DNA of 64,000 nucleotides from Kribbella antiqua (GCF_004345665.1 NZ_SLWR01000017.1:62001-126000); one strand, 5' to 3'; positions 52,003 to 61,008 are shown, counted from the stretch's first letter. Numbers and translations: made by a program. Notes: generated by a model from the sequence alone, not told the origin.

Positions 52003-53055
52003 ATGGACATCAGGGCCAGCAGACCCGGCTTCCACCAGGTCACGTTTCGCTGGACGGAGGACCGGCCGGCGTACGACGTCGTCGTACGGCTGATCTCGCA
52101 CACCGATCGGGCGTATGACGACGGCGAGCTCGACAAGTACTTGATGGTTCGTGACGAGCGGTCGTGGGCTCTGACGTTGGAGCTGCCGTCGGCGCTGCGG
52201 ACGTCGTACCAGCTCTGCCCGATGTACGGCGCGCTGGTGCGGGGCGAGGTCGTGGATGACGAGCGGTGGACCGCGATCATGGCGGCCGGCGTCGCGGATC
52301 CAGGCAATCCGCTGGTGCATCCAGCCGGCTGTACTTATGGCAACCCAGGCCCGGCGTCGGTGCTCGAGCTGCCGGAGGCGCCGTCCCGAGACAGCTGGGT
52401 GACGCCTGCCGACGAGCACGGCGTCGTACGGCGGTGTGCGTCGGAGGACGGGTCTGTGGTGTCGGTCTACGAGCCGGTGGAGCCGCGAGGGCTGGCTGTG
52501 ATGTTCGACGGAGCTCGGTGGACGGACCTGCGGCTGCCGGTGCTGTTGGACAACCTGATCGGCCGCGGCGAGATCGCACCGATCCGGGTGGTGATGATCG
52601 AGTCGATCCAGGGGCTGCACCGACACGACACGTTGCCGCGGCCGGAGGTGTTCGCGCCGTTCGCGATCGGGACCGCCGAGCGCTGGGCCACCGACGGGCC
52701 GACGGCGCTGATCGGCCAGAGCCTGGGCGGGCTGGCCGCGACATTCACCGCTCGGCTGCGGCCCGACCTGTTCGACGTGGTCGTCGGGCAGTCGAGTTCG
52801 TTCTGGTGGGACGAGAAAGAGCTGAGCGGACCCGCAGTGATCGCCGAACTCGACCACGGCCCCGCGACCTCGCAACGCTTCTTCCTCGAGGCCGGCACCA
52901 CAGAGGACCTCCGTGAGGACAACCGGCACCTCGCCGACGTCCTCACCCGCCGAGGGTACGACGCAACTTACCGAGAGTACGAAGGCGGCCACGACTACGC
53001 CTGCTGGCAAATCGGCCTGGCCGACGCGTTGAGCTGGGCATTTCCCAGGAGCTAG
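52003..53055 (+). CDS. Enterochelin-esterase-like (Fes) hydrolase
   Basis: 350 residues: an N-terminal beta domain typical of Fes/IroD (PGFHQVTFRWTEDRPAYDVVV) and a C-terminal alpha/beta hydrolase with nucleophile elbow IGQSLGGLA near 243 and EGGHDYACW histidine near 328. ATG 52003 has AAGGGG 6 bases upstream. Fes enzymes cleave ferric catecholate siderophores to free iron; relatives are general esterases. Divergent TetR control (instead of an iron box) leaves the substrate open. Confidence 0.85.
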   Translation: MDIRASRPGFHQVTFRWTEDRPAYDVVVRLISHTDRAYDDGELDKYLMVRDERSWALTLELPSALRTSYQLCPMYGALVRGEVVDDERWTAIMAAGVADPGNPLVHPAGCTYGNPGPASVLELPEAPSRDSWVTPADEHGVVRRCASEDGSVVSVYEPVEPRGLAVMFDGARWTDLRLPVLLDNLIGRGEIAPIRVVMIESIQGLHRHDTLPRPEVFAPFAIGTAERWATDGPTALIGQSLGGLAATFTARLRPDLFDVVVGQSSSFWWDEKELSGPAVIAELDHGPATSQRFFLEAGTTEDLREDNRHLADVLTRRGYDATYREYEGGHDYACWQIGLADALSWAFPRS

Positions 53056-53438
53056 CTAGCTGTGGCGTAGGCGGTTGGGGCTGTGGGGGTGGGGGTGTCC
53101 AGGCCGAGGGCTGGGTCGAGTAGGCGGATTGGGGTGCCGGTGCGGTCGGAGAAGACGGCGTAGCGGCCGAGGGGGGTGTCGGCTGGGCTGAGCAGCCAGT
53201 CGAGGGCGGGGTGGTTCTGGAAGAACGTGTCGACGTCACCGACGTCGTACACCCCGCCGGTCCCGAGTGCGCACTCGGCGGGGTCGCGTACCAGGGCAAG
53301 CGTCGGCCGGCGGCCGTGTGGGCCGAGCAATGCGGTGTCGTCACTTGGCCAGGCAATTGGTTCCAGGCCGAGGTCGCGGTAGTACTCCACGCTGGCGTCG
53401 AGGTGTTCGACCGGGCGAAGTTCGAGCAGCAGCTTCAT
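53052..53438 (-). CDS. VOC family protein
   Basis: 128 residues. LELRPVEHLDASVEYYRDLGLEPI and FSDRTGTPIRLLDPALG mark the two glyoxalase-fold halves. The C-terminal 20 residues are a Thr/Ala/Pro tail. It overlaps the esterase 3' end by 4 bases. Ligand unknown; may bind antibiotics or small toxins as bleomycin-resistance relatives do. Confidence 0.8.
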   Translation of the reverse strand: MKLLLELRPVEHLDASVEYYRDLGLEPIAWPSDDTALLGPHGRRPTLALVRDPAECALGTGGVYDVGDVDTFFQNHPALDWLLSPADTPLGRYAVFSDRTGTPIRLLDPALGLDTPTPTAPTAYATAS

Positions 53439-53464
53439 CGGTGGTCAGCCTCCTTGCGGACCGG

Positions 53465-54121
53465 TCAGCGGCGGTTGCGGTTCTGAGTGGACTGGCGGAT
53501 CTCGTCGGTGCGGCTGCCGAGGTCGGAGATACGGCCCGCCAGTCCCGGGTGGACCTTGCTGAGGTGCTGCGCCGCCTCGGCGAGTGGTTCCAGCAGCGCC
53601 GCCGAGTCATTGGCGCCGAGGGCTTCGTGGACAGCGTCGACGCTCTCCTGGGTCCGGCTGTCCAGCCCGTCGAGCGCCGCGACCTGTCCTGCCAGTCGGC
53701 GTAGATCGGCCGCGTTGTTCCGCGCCCAGACCGCTACTGCGCGATCGCCGGCCCGCTCGTCGCGCGCGGCCTGCACCCGTTGTTCGCCGGTCAGCCCCGG
53801 CTTGGTGGCATGTGGATTGAGCCGCAGATACCGGCGCTCCGCGGCTTGCCGGCTGGCAACGCCCAACGCGGGGGCGAGCTGGGTCCAGCTGATTCCGGCA
53901 GCCCGCGCTGCCTCGATCAGCCGCGGCTCCCACGCTGCCAGGAGCTCCCGCAACTCGCGCAACCGCACCAACGCGGCCAGCACCTCGTCCGCCGAGGACA
54001 CCGCGGAAGGCGAGGAGGCAGCCTCCGCCCCGGGGACGCTCGGGGCGGAGGACAATCTCCCCAGTACATCGACCAGGACCCCGAGCGCCGCCGCCGGTGT
54101 TTCGTTGTCGGACTGCGGCAT
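53465..54121 (-). CDS. HSP18-regulator-like DNA-binding protein
   Basis: 218 residues, highly helical. A central helix-turn-helix-like stretch reads AAGISWTQLAPALGVASRQAAERRYLRL near 92-119, the pattern of the actinobacterial proteins named HSP18 transcriptional regulator. A Ser/Ala-rich linker precedes it and a polar tail follows. No small heat-shock gene is adjacent here. The family name is from memory of similar sequences; function is inferred. Confidence 0.65.
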   Translation of the reverse strand: MPQSDNETPAAALGVLVDVLGRLSSAPSVPGAEAASSPSAVSSADEVLAALVRLRELRELLAAWEPRLIEAARAAGISWTQLAPALGVASRQAAERRYLRLNPHATKPGLTGEQRVQAARDERAGDRAVAVWARNNAADLRRLAGQVAALDGLDSRTQESVDAVHEALGANDSAALLEPLAEAAQHLSKVHPGLAGRISDLGSRTDEIRQSTQNRNRR

Positions 54122-54174
54122 ATGAGCTCCCGGTTCCGGATCAGGCGGCGAATCCGCACTTCTTGATATAGCAG

Positions 54175-54217
54175 GTCATCGATCCGTTGACAAGACTACT
54201 GTCATCCATCCGTTGAC
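54175..54217. repeat. Two 17-bp direct repeats in a divergent promoter region
   Basis: GTCATCGATCCGTTGAC (54175-54191) and GTCATCCATCCGTTGAC (54201-54217), one mismatch, 26-base period. They lie between the HSP18-regulator-like and SRPBCC genes and may be paired regulator sites. Confidence 0.55.
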
Positions 54218-54236
54218 GCTTCGTCGCACCCACCCT

Positions 54237-54242
54237 GGGTAC
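54237..54242 (+). promoter_or_regulatory. GGGTAC box before the SRPBCC gene
   Basis: GGGTACC ends about 10 bases before ATG 54253, with GCTT 15 bases upstream. Such spacing implies a leaderless or nearly leaderless mRNA. Confidence 0.5.
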
Positions 54243-54252
54243 CGGCGGCGGT

Positions 54253-54690
54253 ATGACGGAGAACGAGTGGCTGGTGCGGGCGCCGGTGCCGGATGTGTTC
54301 GCGATCCTGACCGACGGATGGACGTACGCCGCCTGGGTCGTCGGGGCGTCCCGGGTGCGTGACGTCGAGAAGGGGTGGCCGCAGCCCGGGCACAGCATTC
54401 ATCACTCGGTCGGCATGTGGCCACTGCTGATCGACGACACCACCAGAGTCGAGCAGTACGAGCCGAACAGGTTCCTGCAACTGACGGTCCGTGCTTGGCC
54501 GACCGGTGAGGGGCGGGTGGAGTTCGTCGCCACGGACAGGGACGGCGACTGCCATCTGATCATGCGCGAGCAGGCCGTCAAGGGACCGATGGCCGCGATC
54601 CCGCACAGCATCGTCGACCCGTTGCTCCGGCTCCGCAACCACGAGACCCTCCGTCGCCTCGCCCTGCTTGCCGAGAAGCACAGCAACTAA
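54253..54690 (+). CDS. SRPBCC / polyketide-cyclase-like protein
   Basis: 145 residues with the START-like fold: ENEWLVRAPVPDVFAILTDGWTYAAWV at the front and a C-terminal long helix VDPLLRLRNHETLRRLALLAE. No catalytic residues recognised. Possibly co-transcribed with, or independently started next to, the Rieske/FAD gene; each has its own GGGTACC box. Confidence 0.82.
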   Translation: MTENEWLVRAPVPDVFAILTDGWTYAAWVVGASRVRDVEKGWPQPGHSIHHSVGMWPLLIDDTTRVEQYEPNRFLQLTVRAWPTGEGRVEFVATDRDGDCHLIMREQAVKGPMAAIPHSIVDPLLRLRNHETLRRLALLAEKHSN

Positions 54691-54703
54691 CCTCAGCCGA
54701 GGC

Positions 54704-54709
54704 GGGTAC
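54704..54709 (+). promoter_or_regulatory. GGGTAC box before the Rieske/FAD gene
   Basis: GGGTACC ends 9 bases before ATG 54719, again implying a leaderless start. No good GNNT is found at 14-17 bases. Confidence 0.4.
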
Positions 54710-54718
54710 CAGAGTCAC

Positions 54719-56242
54719 ATGACGACTCAGGGTTCCGTATGGTTGGCGACCGCGACGATTCCGCAGTACGACGGGATCCTGGCTGACAAGCATGCCGACG
54801 TAGTGGTTGTCGGCGGCGGGCTGATCGGACTGACCACCGCGTTGTACCTCCAGCAAGCGGGTGCGGACGTCGTATTGCTCGAGGCCGGCCGGCTCGGTGC
54901 CAGAACCAGCGGCAACACGACCGGCAAGGTCACCTCCCAGCACAACGCGATCTACGCGGACCTCCTCGACCGTCACGGCCCCGGCAAGGCCGGCCAGTAC
55001 GCTGCCGCGAACCAGGCCGCCGTCGACGAGGTCGCAGCCCTGGCAGATCGCCTCGGCATCGACTGCGAACTCACCCGTACGCCGTCCTTCGTCTACTCCG
55101 AGCTACCCGAGTCCACGCTGCGCCGTGAAGCCGACGTCGCATCCGCGCTCGGACTCCCCGCTCACTTCGTCGACCCGGACGAAGTCGGTCTGCCGCTGAA
55201 GATCGGTGAGGCCGTCCGCTTCGACGACCAGGTCCAACTCCACCCGGCCCTCTATCTGGCCGGCCTCGCGACCGCCTTCACCCAAGCCGGCGGTCGGATC
55301 TTCGAGCAGAGCCGGGTGACCGAGTTCAACACCGACCACGACATCGAAGCCGTGACCGCGCAGGGTCCGCTGGTCCGCGCCAACCACGCCGTCGTCGCCA
55401 CCCTGCTCCCGATCGGACTGACGGGCGGTTACTTCGCCCGGACCCGGCCGAGCCAGTCGCACGGAATCGCCGTACAACTGCCGGTCGAAGCGCCGCGGGG
55501 TATGACGATCACAGTCGACTCACCGGTGCGCTCCACCCGCCCGTGGCCCGGCGGCGGCCCGAACGGCCTGATCGTCGTCGGCGGCGACCACGAGACCGGC
55601 GCAGAGGAAGATACCGAAGCCATCTACCAGAGCCTGGTCGACTGGGTCGGCACGGTGTGGGACTTCAGCGCCCAGCCCGAGTACCGCTGGTCCGCCCAGG
55701 ACTACAGCACTCCCGACCTGCTCCCCTTTGTCGGCAAGTCCTCCGGCTCACCGCTGCTGGTTGCCACCGGCATGCACAAGTGGGGACTGAGCAACGGAAC
55801 CGTTGCCGCTGGCATCCTCCGCGACCTGGTCCTCGGCCGCGACAACCCCTGGACCGGCCTGTACGACGCCGGCCGCATCGGCGACGCACAAGCGGTCGCG
55901 AAGCTGGTGAAGGACAATCTTCATGTGGGCAAGGAGTTCGCCAAAGGCCGGCTCGGCCGGATGCTGAAGGGCGGACTCGACCACCTCGAGGTCGGCCAGG
56001 GCGGTCTGATCACCACCGACGACGGCAAAACCGTCGGCGCCTACCGCGACCACGACGGCGAACTCCACACCGTCGACCCGGTCTGCACCCACCTCGGCTG
56101 CCCACTGCACTGGAACAACGCCGACACCACCTGGGACTGCAACTGCCACGGCTCCCGCTTCGCCCCGGACGGCACAGTCCTGGACGGCCCAACCACGAGC
56201 CCGCTCAAGCAACAATCAGCGCCTGGGGAGCCGCCTGCTTGA
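54719..56242 (+). CDS. FAD-dependent oxidoreductase with C-terminal Rieske domain
   Basis: 507 residues. A DAO-type FAD domain ([19 protein letters not shown] at 28-46, GKVTSQHN near 80) is followed from about 415 by a Rieske [2Fe-2S] module with CTHLGC and CNCHGS. Such fusions are cytoplasmic stress-associated oxidoreductases; the electron partner is unknown. The last 38 bases overlap the convergent helical-protein gene. Placed with a molybdopterin enzyme in a redox cluster carrying GGGTACC boxes. Confidence 0.9.
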   Translation: MTTQGSVWLATATIPQYDGILADKHADVVVVGGGLIGLTTALYLQQAGADVVLLEAGRLGARTSGNTTGKVTSQHNAIYADLLDRHGPGKAGQYAAANQAAVDEVAALADRLGIDCELTRTPSFVYSELPESTLRREADVASALGLPAHFVDPDEVGLPLKIGEAVRFDDQVQLHPALYLAGLATAFTQAGGRIFEQSRVTEFNTDHDIEAVTAQGPLVRANHAVVATLLPIGLTGGYFARTRPSQSHGIAVQLPVEAPRGMTITVDSPVRSTRPWPGGGPNGLIVVGGDHETGAEEDTEAIYQSLVDWVGTVWDFSAQPEYRWSAQDYSTPDLLPFVGKSSGSPLLVATGMHKWGLSNGTVAAGILRDLVLGRDNPWTGLYDAGRIGDAQAVAKLVKDNLHVGKEFAKGRLGRMLKGGLDHLEVGQGGLITTDDGKTVGAYRDHDGELHTVDPVCTHLGCPLHWNNADTTWDCNCHGSRFAPDGTVLDGPTTSPLKQQSAPGEPPA

Positions 56243-56660
56243 TGCGGGTCTGCAACCAGCTCAGCTGAGTAGAAGTCTCCGCCTGGCAACTGCCGACAGT
56301 CTTCAGCAATTCAGCGTCGGGAACACCTTGAGCCGCCTGACCGACGACGGTCCAAGTGATGTCGACGAAGGACGCGAGTACATACAGATCCTGCAGGTCC
56401 CGCAGCAGCCCGACACCGCCCGTCCGCGTCCCGCCGAACTCGGCCGCGTGCAGCCGATCCGGTTCGTCCTCGCGCTGGACGCCGTACCGAGTAACGAATG
56501 GACTCAGCGCCTCGACGTGGCCGGCGGCCTTCTCACTCAGGACGTGGCAGAGGTGCTCGACATCCGGCTCGTCGGCATGGTCGCGGCCGACTTGATCGAA
56601 TGCCTCCGCAAGTGAGTTCTCCGAAGCATGCAACAGACCCAGGTACGTCGACAGATGCAT
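56205..56660 (-). CDS. Helical-bundle protein linked to the molybdopterin oxidoreductase
   Basis: 151 residues, almost all helical, with ferritin-like hints (LLHASENSLAEAF near 10 and EKAAGHVEAL near 45). It starts 2 bases after the molybdopterin gene stop, so it is the second gene of that operon and may be a partner or chaperone. Family not certain; a DUF892-like or rubrerythrin-like bundle is possible. Confidence 0.7.
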   Translation of the reverse strand: MHLSTYLGLLHASENSLAEAFDQVGRDHADEPDVEHLCHVLSEKAAGHVEALSPFVTRYGVQREDEPDRLHAAEFGGTRTGGVGLLRDLQDLYVLASFVDITWTVVGQAAQGVPDAELLKTVGSCQAETSTQLSWLQTRIKQAAPQALIVA

Positions 56661-56661
56661 G

Positions 56662-58950
56662 TCACGCCTTCCTCACCCGAACGGCCACCACTTTGTAGAT
56701 CGGTTGCTTCGACACCGGATCCCATTCGGTCAGCGTGAACTCGTTCGCCGCCGACGGAGGCGCACCCTCGGTCGCATCCCAGTAACCGAAATGGAACGGC
56801 ACGAACACCACCCCCGGCCGGGCACCGCCGATCCGGGCCGCGCCCTCCATCCACCCCCGCGCCGACTCCACTCGCACCTGGTTGCCCTCAGCAACTCCAA
56901 GCTCGGCGGCATCGGCCGCGGACAGCTCCACCCACACCTTCGGCTCGGCCTGCTTGAGCTGCGGCGATCGACCCGTCTTCGTCCGGGTATGGAAGTGGTA
57001 CGGCGACCGCCCGGTGGTCGCGATCAGCGGGTACGCCGACGAGATCCACTCCGGCGGCTCCGTGAACGGCATCGCCTTCAGGAACGCCCGGCCGCCAGGG
57101 TTCAAAGCCTTGTACTTCTCGGGTGTCGTGCTTCCACCGGTCAGCAAATCGTGGCCGTAGTCCTCACACGTCTCCGGTTCGGTCGGGAAGACCGAATCCT
57201 CATACAACCGATCAGTCCCCTCCGGTGCATCGTCGGTGCACGGCCACGGGATCCCGCTCGCACCCCGCAGAGCGTCGTACGTGAGACCGCTGTAGTCGCA
57301 CGGTCGCCCGCGGGTGCATTCCTTCCACGCCTCGAACGCTTCCTCCGGCGTCGTCCAGCCGATCAGCGGTTCGCCGTCGGCGTCCCGGAAGTCCATCCGC
57401 CGCGCGTAGTCGAGGAAGATGTCCAGATCGCTGCGCGCTTCGCCGGGCGGATCCACGGCCTGTTCGGACAGATGCACCGTCCGGCTCGCGTTGGTGAACG
57501 TCCCCTGCTTCTCGCCCCAGAGCGCCGCCGGCAGCACGACGTCGGCGTACTGCGCGGTCTCGGTCAGGAAGCCGTCCTGGACGACGAGGAACAGGTCCTC
57601 CCGGCTGAGGATGTCGCGGATCCGGGGCAGTTCCGGCAGCGAGACGGCCGGGTTGGTCGCGGAGATCCAGAGGAAGTCGATCGACCCCTGATCGACGTAG
57701 CGCCAGAGCTGCATCGCATGCGTCGGCGGCGCCCAGTGCGGAATCTTCAGCCGGTCGACGTTCCAGAGCTTCGCCAACTCGTCGATGTGCTGGGGGTTGG
57801 CCCAGTTACGGAAGCCGGGCAGGTCACCGTCGGCGCCGCACTCGCGAGTGTTCTCCGCCGTCGGTTGACCGTTCATCTGCAGCACACCACAGCCCGGCTT
57901 GCCGATCAGGCCGCGAAGCAGGTGCAGGTTGTTCACCTGACACGACGCCGCAGTCGCCTGATGCGACTGATAGAACCCCTGCAACACGGTCGAGAGCACC
58001 CGCTCTGACCTACCGAAGATCTCCGCAGCATGCTGTACGTCGACCGCGTTCACCCCGCAGATCTCGGCCACCTGCTTCGGCTCGTACGACGCCACGGTCG
58101 CGGCCAACTCGTCGTACCCGATGGTGTGCCGGGCGACGTAGTCGTGGTCGACGTACCCGTGCTCGATCAGCTCGTGGATCAGGCCGTTCATCAGGGCTTG
58201 ATTGGACCCCGGGAGCGGCGCGAGATGGACATCGGCGAGTCGTGTGACCGGTGTGTCGCGTGGATCGACGGCGACGATCACCGGTGCGTCCGGGCCTTCG
58301 ACCCGGTCGAGGACGCGGGACCAGAGCACGGTCTGGGTCGCGGCCATGTTGTGCCCGAACAGGAAGAGCGCGTCGCAGTGCTCGATGTCTTCGTAGCTGC
58401 CGGGCTGACCGTCCGAGCCGAAGGTCTCCTTCAGCGCGGCGGCCGCGGTCGCGGTGCACAGCCTGGTGTTGCCGTCCATATGCGGAGTGCCGAGGCCGGC
58501 CTTGCCGATGACGGCGAGCGTGTAGTACTCCTCCAGGAACAGCTGGCCGCTGGTGTAGAAGCCCTGCTTCAGCGGGTGGCGCTTCTTCGACTCCTCGACG
58601 ATGCGGCCCATCGCCTCGTCCCAGGTCGCCTGCCGGAGCCCTTCGGACGTCCGTACGAGCGGGTGAGTGAGGCGGTCCTGGTCACTCCACTGCCAGGAGG
58701 CGTACAGACCTTTCGGGCCGAGCCGGCCGTGGTTGATCCGGTCCCCGGCGCGACCGCGAACGCCGACCATCTTCCCGTCCTTGACCGCGATGTCGCAGGC
58801 ACAGCCGTTGCTGCAGAGCACACAGGCCGACTGCACCCACCGATCCACCTCGGCTTCGGCGACCGCGAGCTCCTGATCGACCCGCTCCGGCCATTCGGTG
58901 CCGCGCTCGTGGGGCGTCCGTACGCCCCAGATGTTCTCGACTCTGTTCAC
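56662..58950 (-). CDS. Molybdopterin oxidoreductase (assimilatory nitrate-reductase-like)
   Basis: 762 residues, cytoplasmic. N-terminal [4Fe-4S] domain with CVLCSNGCAC near 42-51; the distal fourth cysteine usually found in a GRLCPKG block is a glycine here (NHGRLGPKG). The molybdenum ligand is probably the cysteine in NTRLCTATA near 164. Substrate-channel and MGD-binding domains follow, ending with a typical beta barrel (NQVRVESARGWMEGAAR). Nearest in look are NasC/NarB-type or formate-dehydrogenase-like enzymes without membrane subunits. Actual substrate unknown. A GGGTACC box abuts the start. Confidence 0.88.
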   Translation of the reverse strand: MNRVENIWGVRTPHERGTEWPERVDQELAVAEAEVDRWVQSACVLCSNGCACDIAVKDGKMVGVRGRAGDRINHGRLGPKGLYASWQWSDQDRLTHPLVRTSEGLRQATWDEAMGRIVEESKKRHPLKQGFYTSGQLFLEEYYTLAVIGKAGLGTPHMDGNTRLCTATAAAALKETFGSDGQPGSYEDIEHCDALFLFGHNMAATQTVLWSRVLDRVEGPDAPVIVAVDPRDTPVTRLADVHLAPLPGSNQALMNGLIHELIEHGYVDHDYVARHTIGYDELAATVASYEPKQVAEICGVNAVDVQHAAEIFGRSERVLSTVLQGFYQSHQATAASCQVNNLHLLRGLIGKPGCGVLQMNGQPTAENTRECGADGDLPGFRNWANPQHIDELAKLWNVDRLKIPHWAPPTHAMQLWRYVDQGSIDFLWISATNPAVSLPELPRIRDILSREDLFLVVQDGFLTETAQYADVVLPAALWGEKQGTFTNASRTVHLSEQAVDPPGEARSDLDIFLDYARRMDFRDADGEPLIGWTTPEEAFEAWKECTRGRPCDYSGLTYDALRGASGIPWPCTDDAPEGTDRLYEDSVFPTEPETCEDYGHDLLTGGSTTPEKYKALNPGGRAFLKAMPFTEPPEWISSAYPLIATTGRSPYHFHTRTKTGRSPQLKQAEPKVWVELSAADAAELGVAEGNQVRVESARGWMEGAARIGGARPGVVFVPFHFGYWDATEGAPPSAANEFTLTEWDPVSKQPIYKVVAVRVRKA

Positions 58951-58959
58951 GCCCTCGCG

Positions 58960-58965
58960 GTACCC
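58960..58965 (-). promoter_or_regulatory. GGGTAC box before the molybdopterin oxidoreductase gene
   Basis: GGGTACC on the minus strand ends 9 bases before ATG 58950, with GCAT 15 bases upstream, the same spacing and tetramer as at the sigma gene. Implies a leaderless mRNA. Confidence 0.5.
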
Positions 58966-58985
58966 CGGGCGACAGCGGACATGCG

Positions 58986-59018
58986 AAGGCGCGCGCCCCG
59001 AAACGGGACGCGCGCCTT
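58986..59018. terminator. Terminator after the PF04672 methyltransferase gene
   Basis: 14-bp arms (58986-58999 and 59005-59018) with a GAAAC loop and one mismatch, 20 bases past the methyltransferase stop. Confidence 0.8.
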
Positions 59019-59038
59019 GTCAGCGTTTCTACGGCGGT

Positions 59039-59866
59039 TCAGACCTTCTTGGCGATGCCTGCCATCAGGATCCGCTGGTACGGCTGCAGGTCCTCGGCCG
59101 CGGGGACGTCGCCCTCGGGGTCCTCCGGGAACCAGCGGGCCAGGAAGTCCAGACCCGGCGGCACGAGCGGCATCCCGAGGAAGTGCTGCTCGATCCGCTC
59201 CGGAGTCCGGATCCATCCGTTGCCGAGGCTCTCCAGACCGGCGCGCTCCATCCCCTTCTGCAGCGGCTCACCGGTGTCGACGAAGTCGGTGATGAACAGA
59301 TAGCTGCCGGGCACCAGCTGGTCCATGATCGTCCGGACCCACTCGTCGGGCTTCTCGTCGTCGTGGAAGTGCATGTGGATGCCGACGATCATCAGCGCGA
59401 TCGGACGGCTGAAGTCCAGGTGGTCCTTGATCTCCTGGTTGTCCAGGATGCCCTGCGGCTCGCGCAGGTCGGCGGTGACGACGATGGTGCTGTTGTTGGT
59501 CGCCAGCAGCGCGCGGCCATGGGCCAGCACGATCGGGTCGTTGTCCACGTAGGCGACCTTGGCGTTCGGATTGATCTCCTGCGCCGCCTCGTGCGTGTTC
59601 TTCTGCGTCGGCAGGCCGCTGCCGATGTCGAGGAACTGGTCGATCCCCGCCACACGGGCCAAGTAGTGGACGCCCTTGACCAGGGCCTCCCGGTTCTCGA
59701 TCGCGCAGCGACCGGCGTCCGGAACGTACTTCAGGTAGAGCGCCGCGCCTTCCCGGTCGGCGGCGAAGTTGTCCTTGCCACCAAGCAGGGCGTCGTAGAC
59801 GCGGGCGATGGTCGGTTGGGAAGTGTCGAACTCCGGAGTCGTGTCCGGAGCGTCGGAAGTCGCCAT
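59039..59866 (-). CDS. SAM-dependent methyltransferase, PF04672 (DUF574) type
   Basis: 275 residues. The family signature is clear: STARTING QPTIARVYDALLGGKDNFAAD near 17-37, FLDIGSGLPTQKNTHEAAQ near 81 and VAYVDNDPIVLAHGRALL near 107. These actinobacterial methyltransferases are often found near XRE/DUF397 genes, as here; their substrate is not known. The ATG is followed by an acidic N-terminus. No clear promoter was recognised. Confidence 0.9.
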   Translation of the reverse strand: MATSDAPDTTPEFDTSQPTIARVYDALLGGKDNFAADREGAALYLKYVPDAGRCAIENREALVKGVHYLARVAGIDQFLDIGSGLPTQKNTHEAAQEINPNAKVAYVDNDPIVLAHGRALLATNNSTIVVTADLREPQGILDNQEIKDHLDFSRPIALMIVGIHMHFHDDEKPDEWVRTIMDQLVPGSYLFITDFVDTGEPLQKGMERAGLESLGNGWIRTPERIEQHFLGMPLVPPGLDFLARWFPEDPEGDVPAAEDLQPYQRILMAGIAKKV

Positions 59867-60314
59867 CGGCGCAGCCTTCGTGTCGGGGAAAAGGTGCTAG
59901 TCATCGTAGGGCAGTTCCGGACCTCGCGGAGCACTGGTACGGCGCTTCGGGAGTGTCTTTTCCGAGGTCGGCCGAACTGCCTGATTCGTCAACCACAGAA
60001 GCGATTCCGGATCACTCGAAAGTCTTGACAAACCAGGTGCCGACCGGGCCCCAACGACACCCTTCCCCCTCCCTCGATCTTCCAATCGCCGCGACACCTC
60101 AGTTCTCCGCCGGATGGTCACGCCGACGGCCGGACACCACCGCAGCCGGGTACTCGCGGGCCGTCGTTCCGCGGCGGCGTTCTGGACCGTCAAACCGGCC
60201 GAAAACGGTCACCTGCAGCAACCACCGCAGCGTCGATCGACGCGACTTCAACCACACCGCGTAACGGAGCGGACACAGGGCCCCCAAACGTGTACGATGC
60301 AAATGCAAGGCCAA
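59867..60314. other. Intergenic stretch between methyltransferase and DUF397 genes
   Basis: Nearly 450 bases. I see no credible gene on either strand; it holds upstream regions of two divergent genes. Frames present are Ser/Arg/Pro-rich and family-less. Confidence 0.5.
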
Positions 60315-60326
60315 ATGCACGTGCAT
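60315..60326. promoter_or_regulatory. Shared palindrome ATGCACGTGCAT, copy 1 (DUF397 promoter)
   Basis: Perfect 12-bp palindrome 29 bases before ATG 60356. It is preceded by AATGCAAG about 6-13 bases away; the same combination recurs at 61345-61368. Candidate operator of the XRE regulator at 61647. Confidence 0.65.
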
Positions 60327-60355
60327 ATGCCAAAGACGTACGAAAGGTGCAGCTG

Positions 60356-60589
60356 ATGACTGCTATCTACAACGGCATGCCCGGCGACGCGGTGAGCGAG
60401 CTGATCTGGCGGAAGAGTCAGCGGAGTGGCCCGAACGGCAACTGCGTTGAGGTGGCGAAGCTCCCCGGCGGCGGGGTAGCGGTGCGGAACTCGCGGTACA
60501 GCGACGGACCCGCGCTGGTGTTCACCAAGGCCGAGATCGAGGCGTTCCTCGGCGGCGTTCACGACGGCGAGTTCGACGACCTCGCCTGA
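60356..60589 (+). CDS. DUF397 protein
   Basis: 77 residues. ELIWRKSQRSGPNGNCVEVAKLPGGGVAVRNSRYSDG is the DUF397 signature, ending with TKAEIEAFLGG. ATG 60356 has GAAAGG 8 bases upstream. DUF397 proteins pair with XRE-DUF5753 regulators in actinomycetes (WhiJ/BldB-like systems), where they modulate the regulator; the partner is probably the gene at 61647. Confidence 0.9.
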   Translation: MTAIYNGMPGDAVSELIWRKSQRSGPNGNCVEVAKLPGGGVAVRNSRYSDGPALVFTKAEIEAFLGGVHDGEFDDLA

Positions 60590-60615
60590 GCAAGACCAAA
60601 GTAAGACCGGAAAGC

Positions 60616-60653
60616 AGGGGCCCCTTCGCCAGGCGAGTGACGAAGGGGCCTCT
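60616..60653. terminator. Terminator after DUF397
   Basis: 10-bp perfect core arms (60619-60628 and 60641-60650) extendable to 13 pairs with one G-U, 12-base loop. Confidence 0.75.
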
Positions 60654-60748
60654 TCCGTTGTCCGGAATCAGTCGTACGACGCTCCGCGGCCGGCTCGGCT
60701 GAGCGACCTACTCGGTCGCGGCGCACCACGTTGTACCGAAGAAAGACA

Positions 60749-60783
60749 ACGAAGGCCGACCCTCGGCGAGGGTCGGCCTTCGT
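60749..60783 (-). terminator. Strong terminator after the two-small-gene operon
   Basis: 16-bp perfect arms (60749-60764 and 60768-60783), 3-base loop; on the minus strand it is followed by a T-rich run, giving a true intrinsic terminator. Confidence 0.88.
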
Positions 60784-60795
60784 GGTGGGCTGAGG

Positions 60796-61008
60796 CTACT
60801 GAACGGTGAGCGGCCAGAGCTGTTCGCTGGGCAGTTCGGAGGCACTGCCGACGGCCGCATTGTCAACGGTGATACGCAATCCGGTGAACTTCGGCGTCAT
60901 CACCCGCTGGTACCGCGACGCTCGATCGGGCTCGGCGGTGTACTCGGCGATCAGGTGGTCTCCCAGCCAGATCCGCACCATCTTCCGTCCTCCTCGTTCG
61001 GGGGTCAT
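60796..61008 (-). CDS. Small hypothetical protein, 70 residues
   Basis: Starts MTPERGGRKMVRIWLGDHLIA and ends PSEQLWPLTVQ; beta-rich look (IWLGDHLIAEY, GLRITVDNAAV). ATG 61008 overlaps the stop of the upstream small gene (ATGA), so the two are translationally coupled, and a strong terminator follows. Family unknown; the XRE/DUF397 setting suggests a part in that module. Confidence 0.65.
   Translation of the reverse strand: MTPERGGRKMVRIWLGDHLIAEYTAEPDRASRYQRVMTPKFTGLRITVDNAAVGSASELPSEQLWPLTVQ

Noticed and set aside
59953-60264. A 103-residue protein between the methyltransferase and DUF397 genes
   Set aside because: No ribosome site, biased composition, and it lies in the probable promoter region of DUF397.
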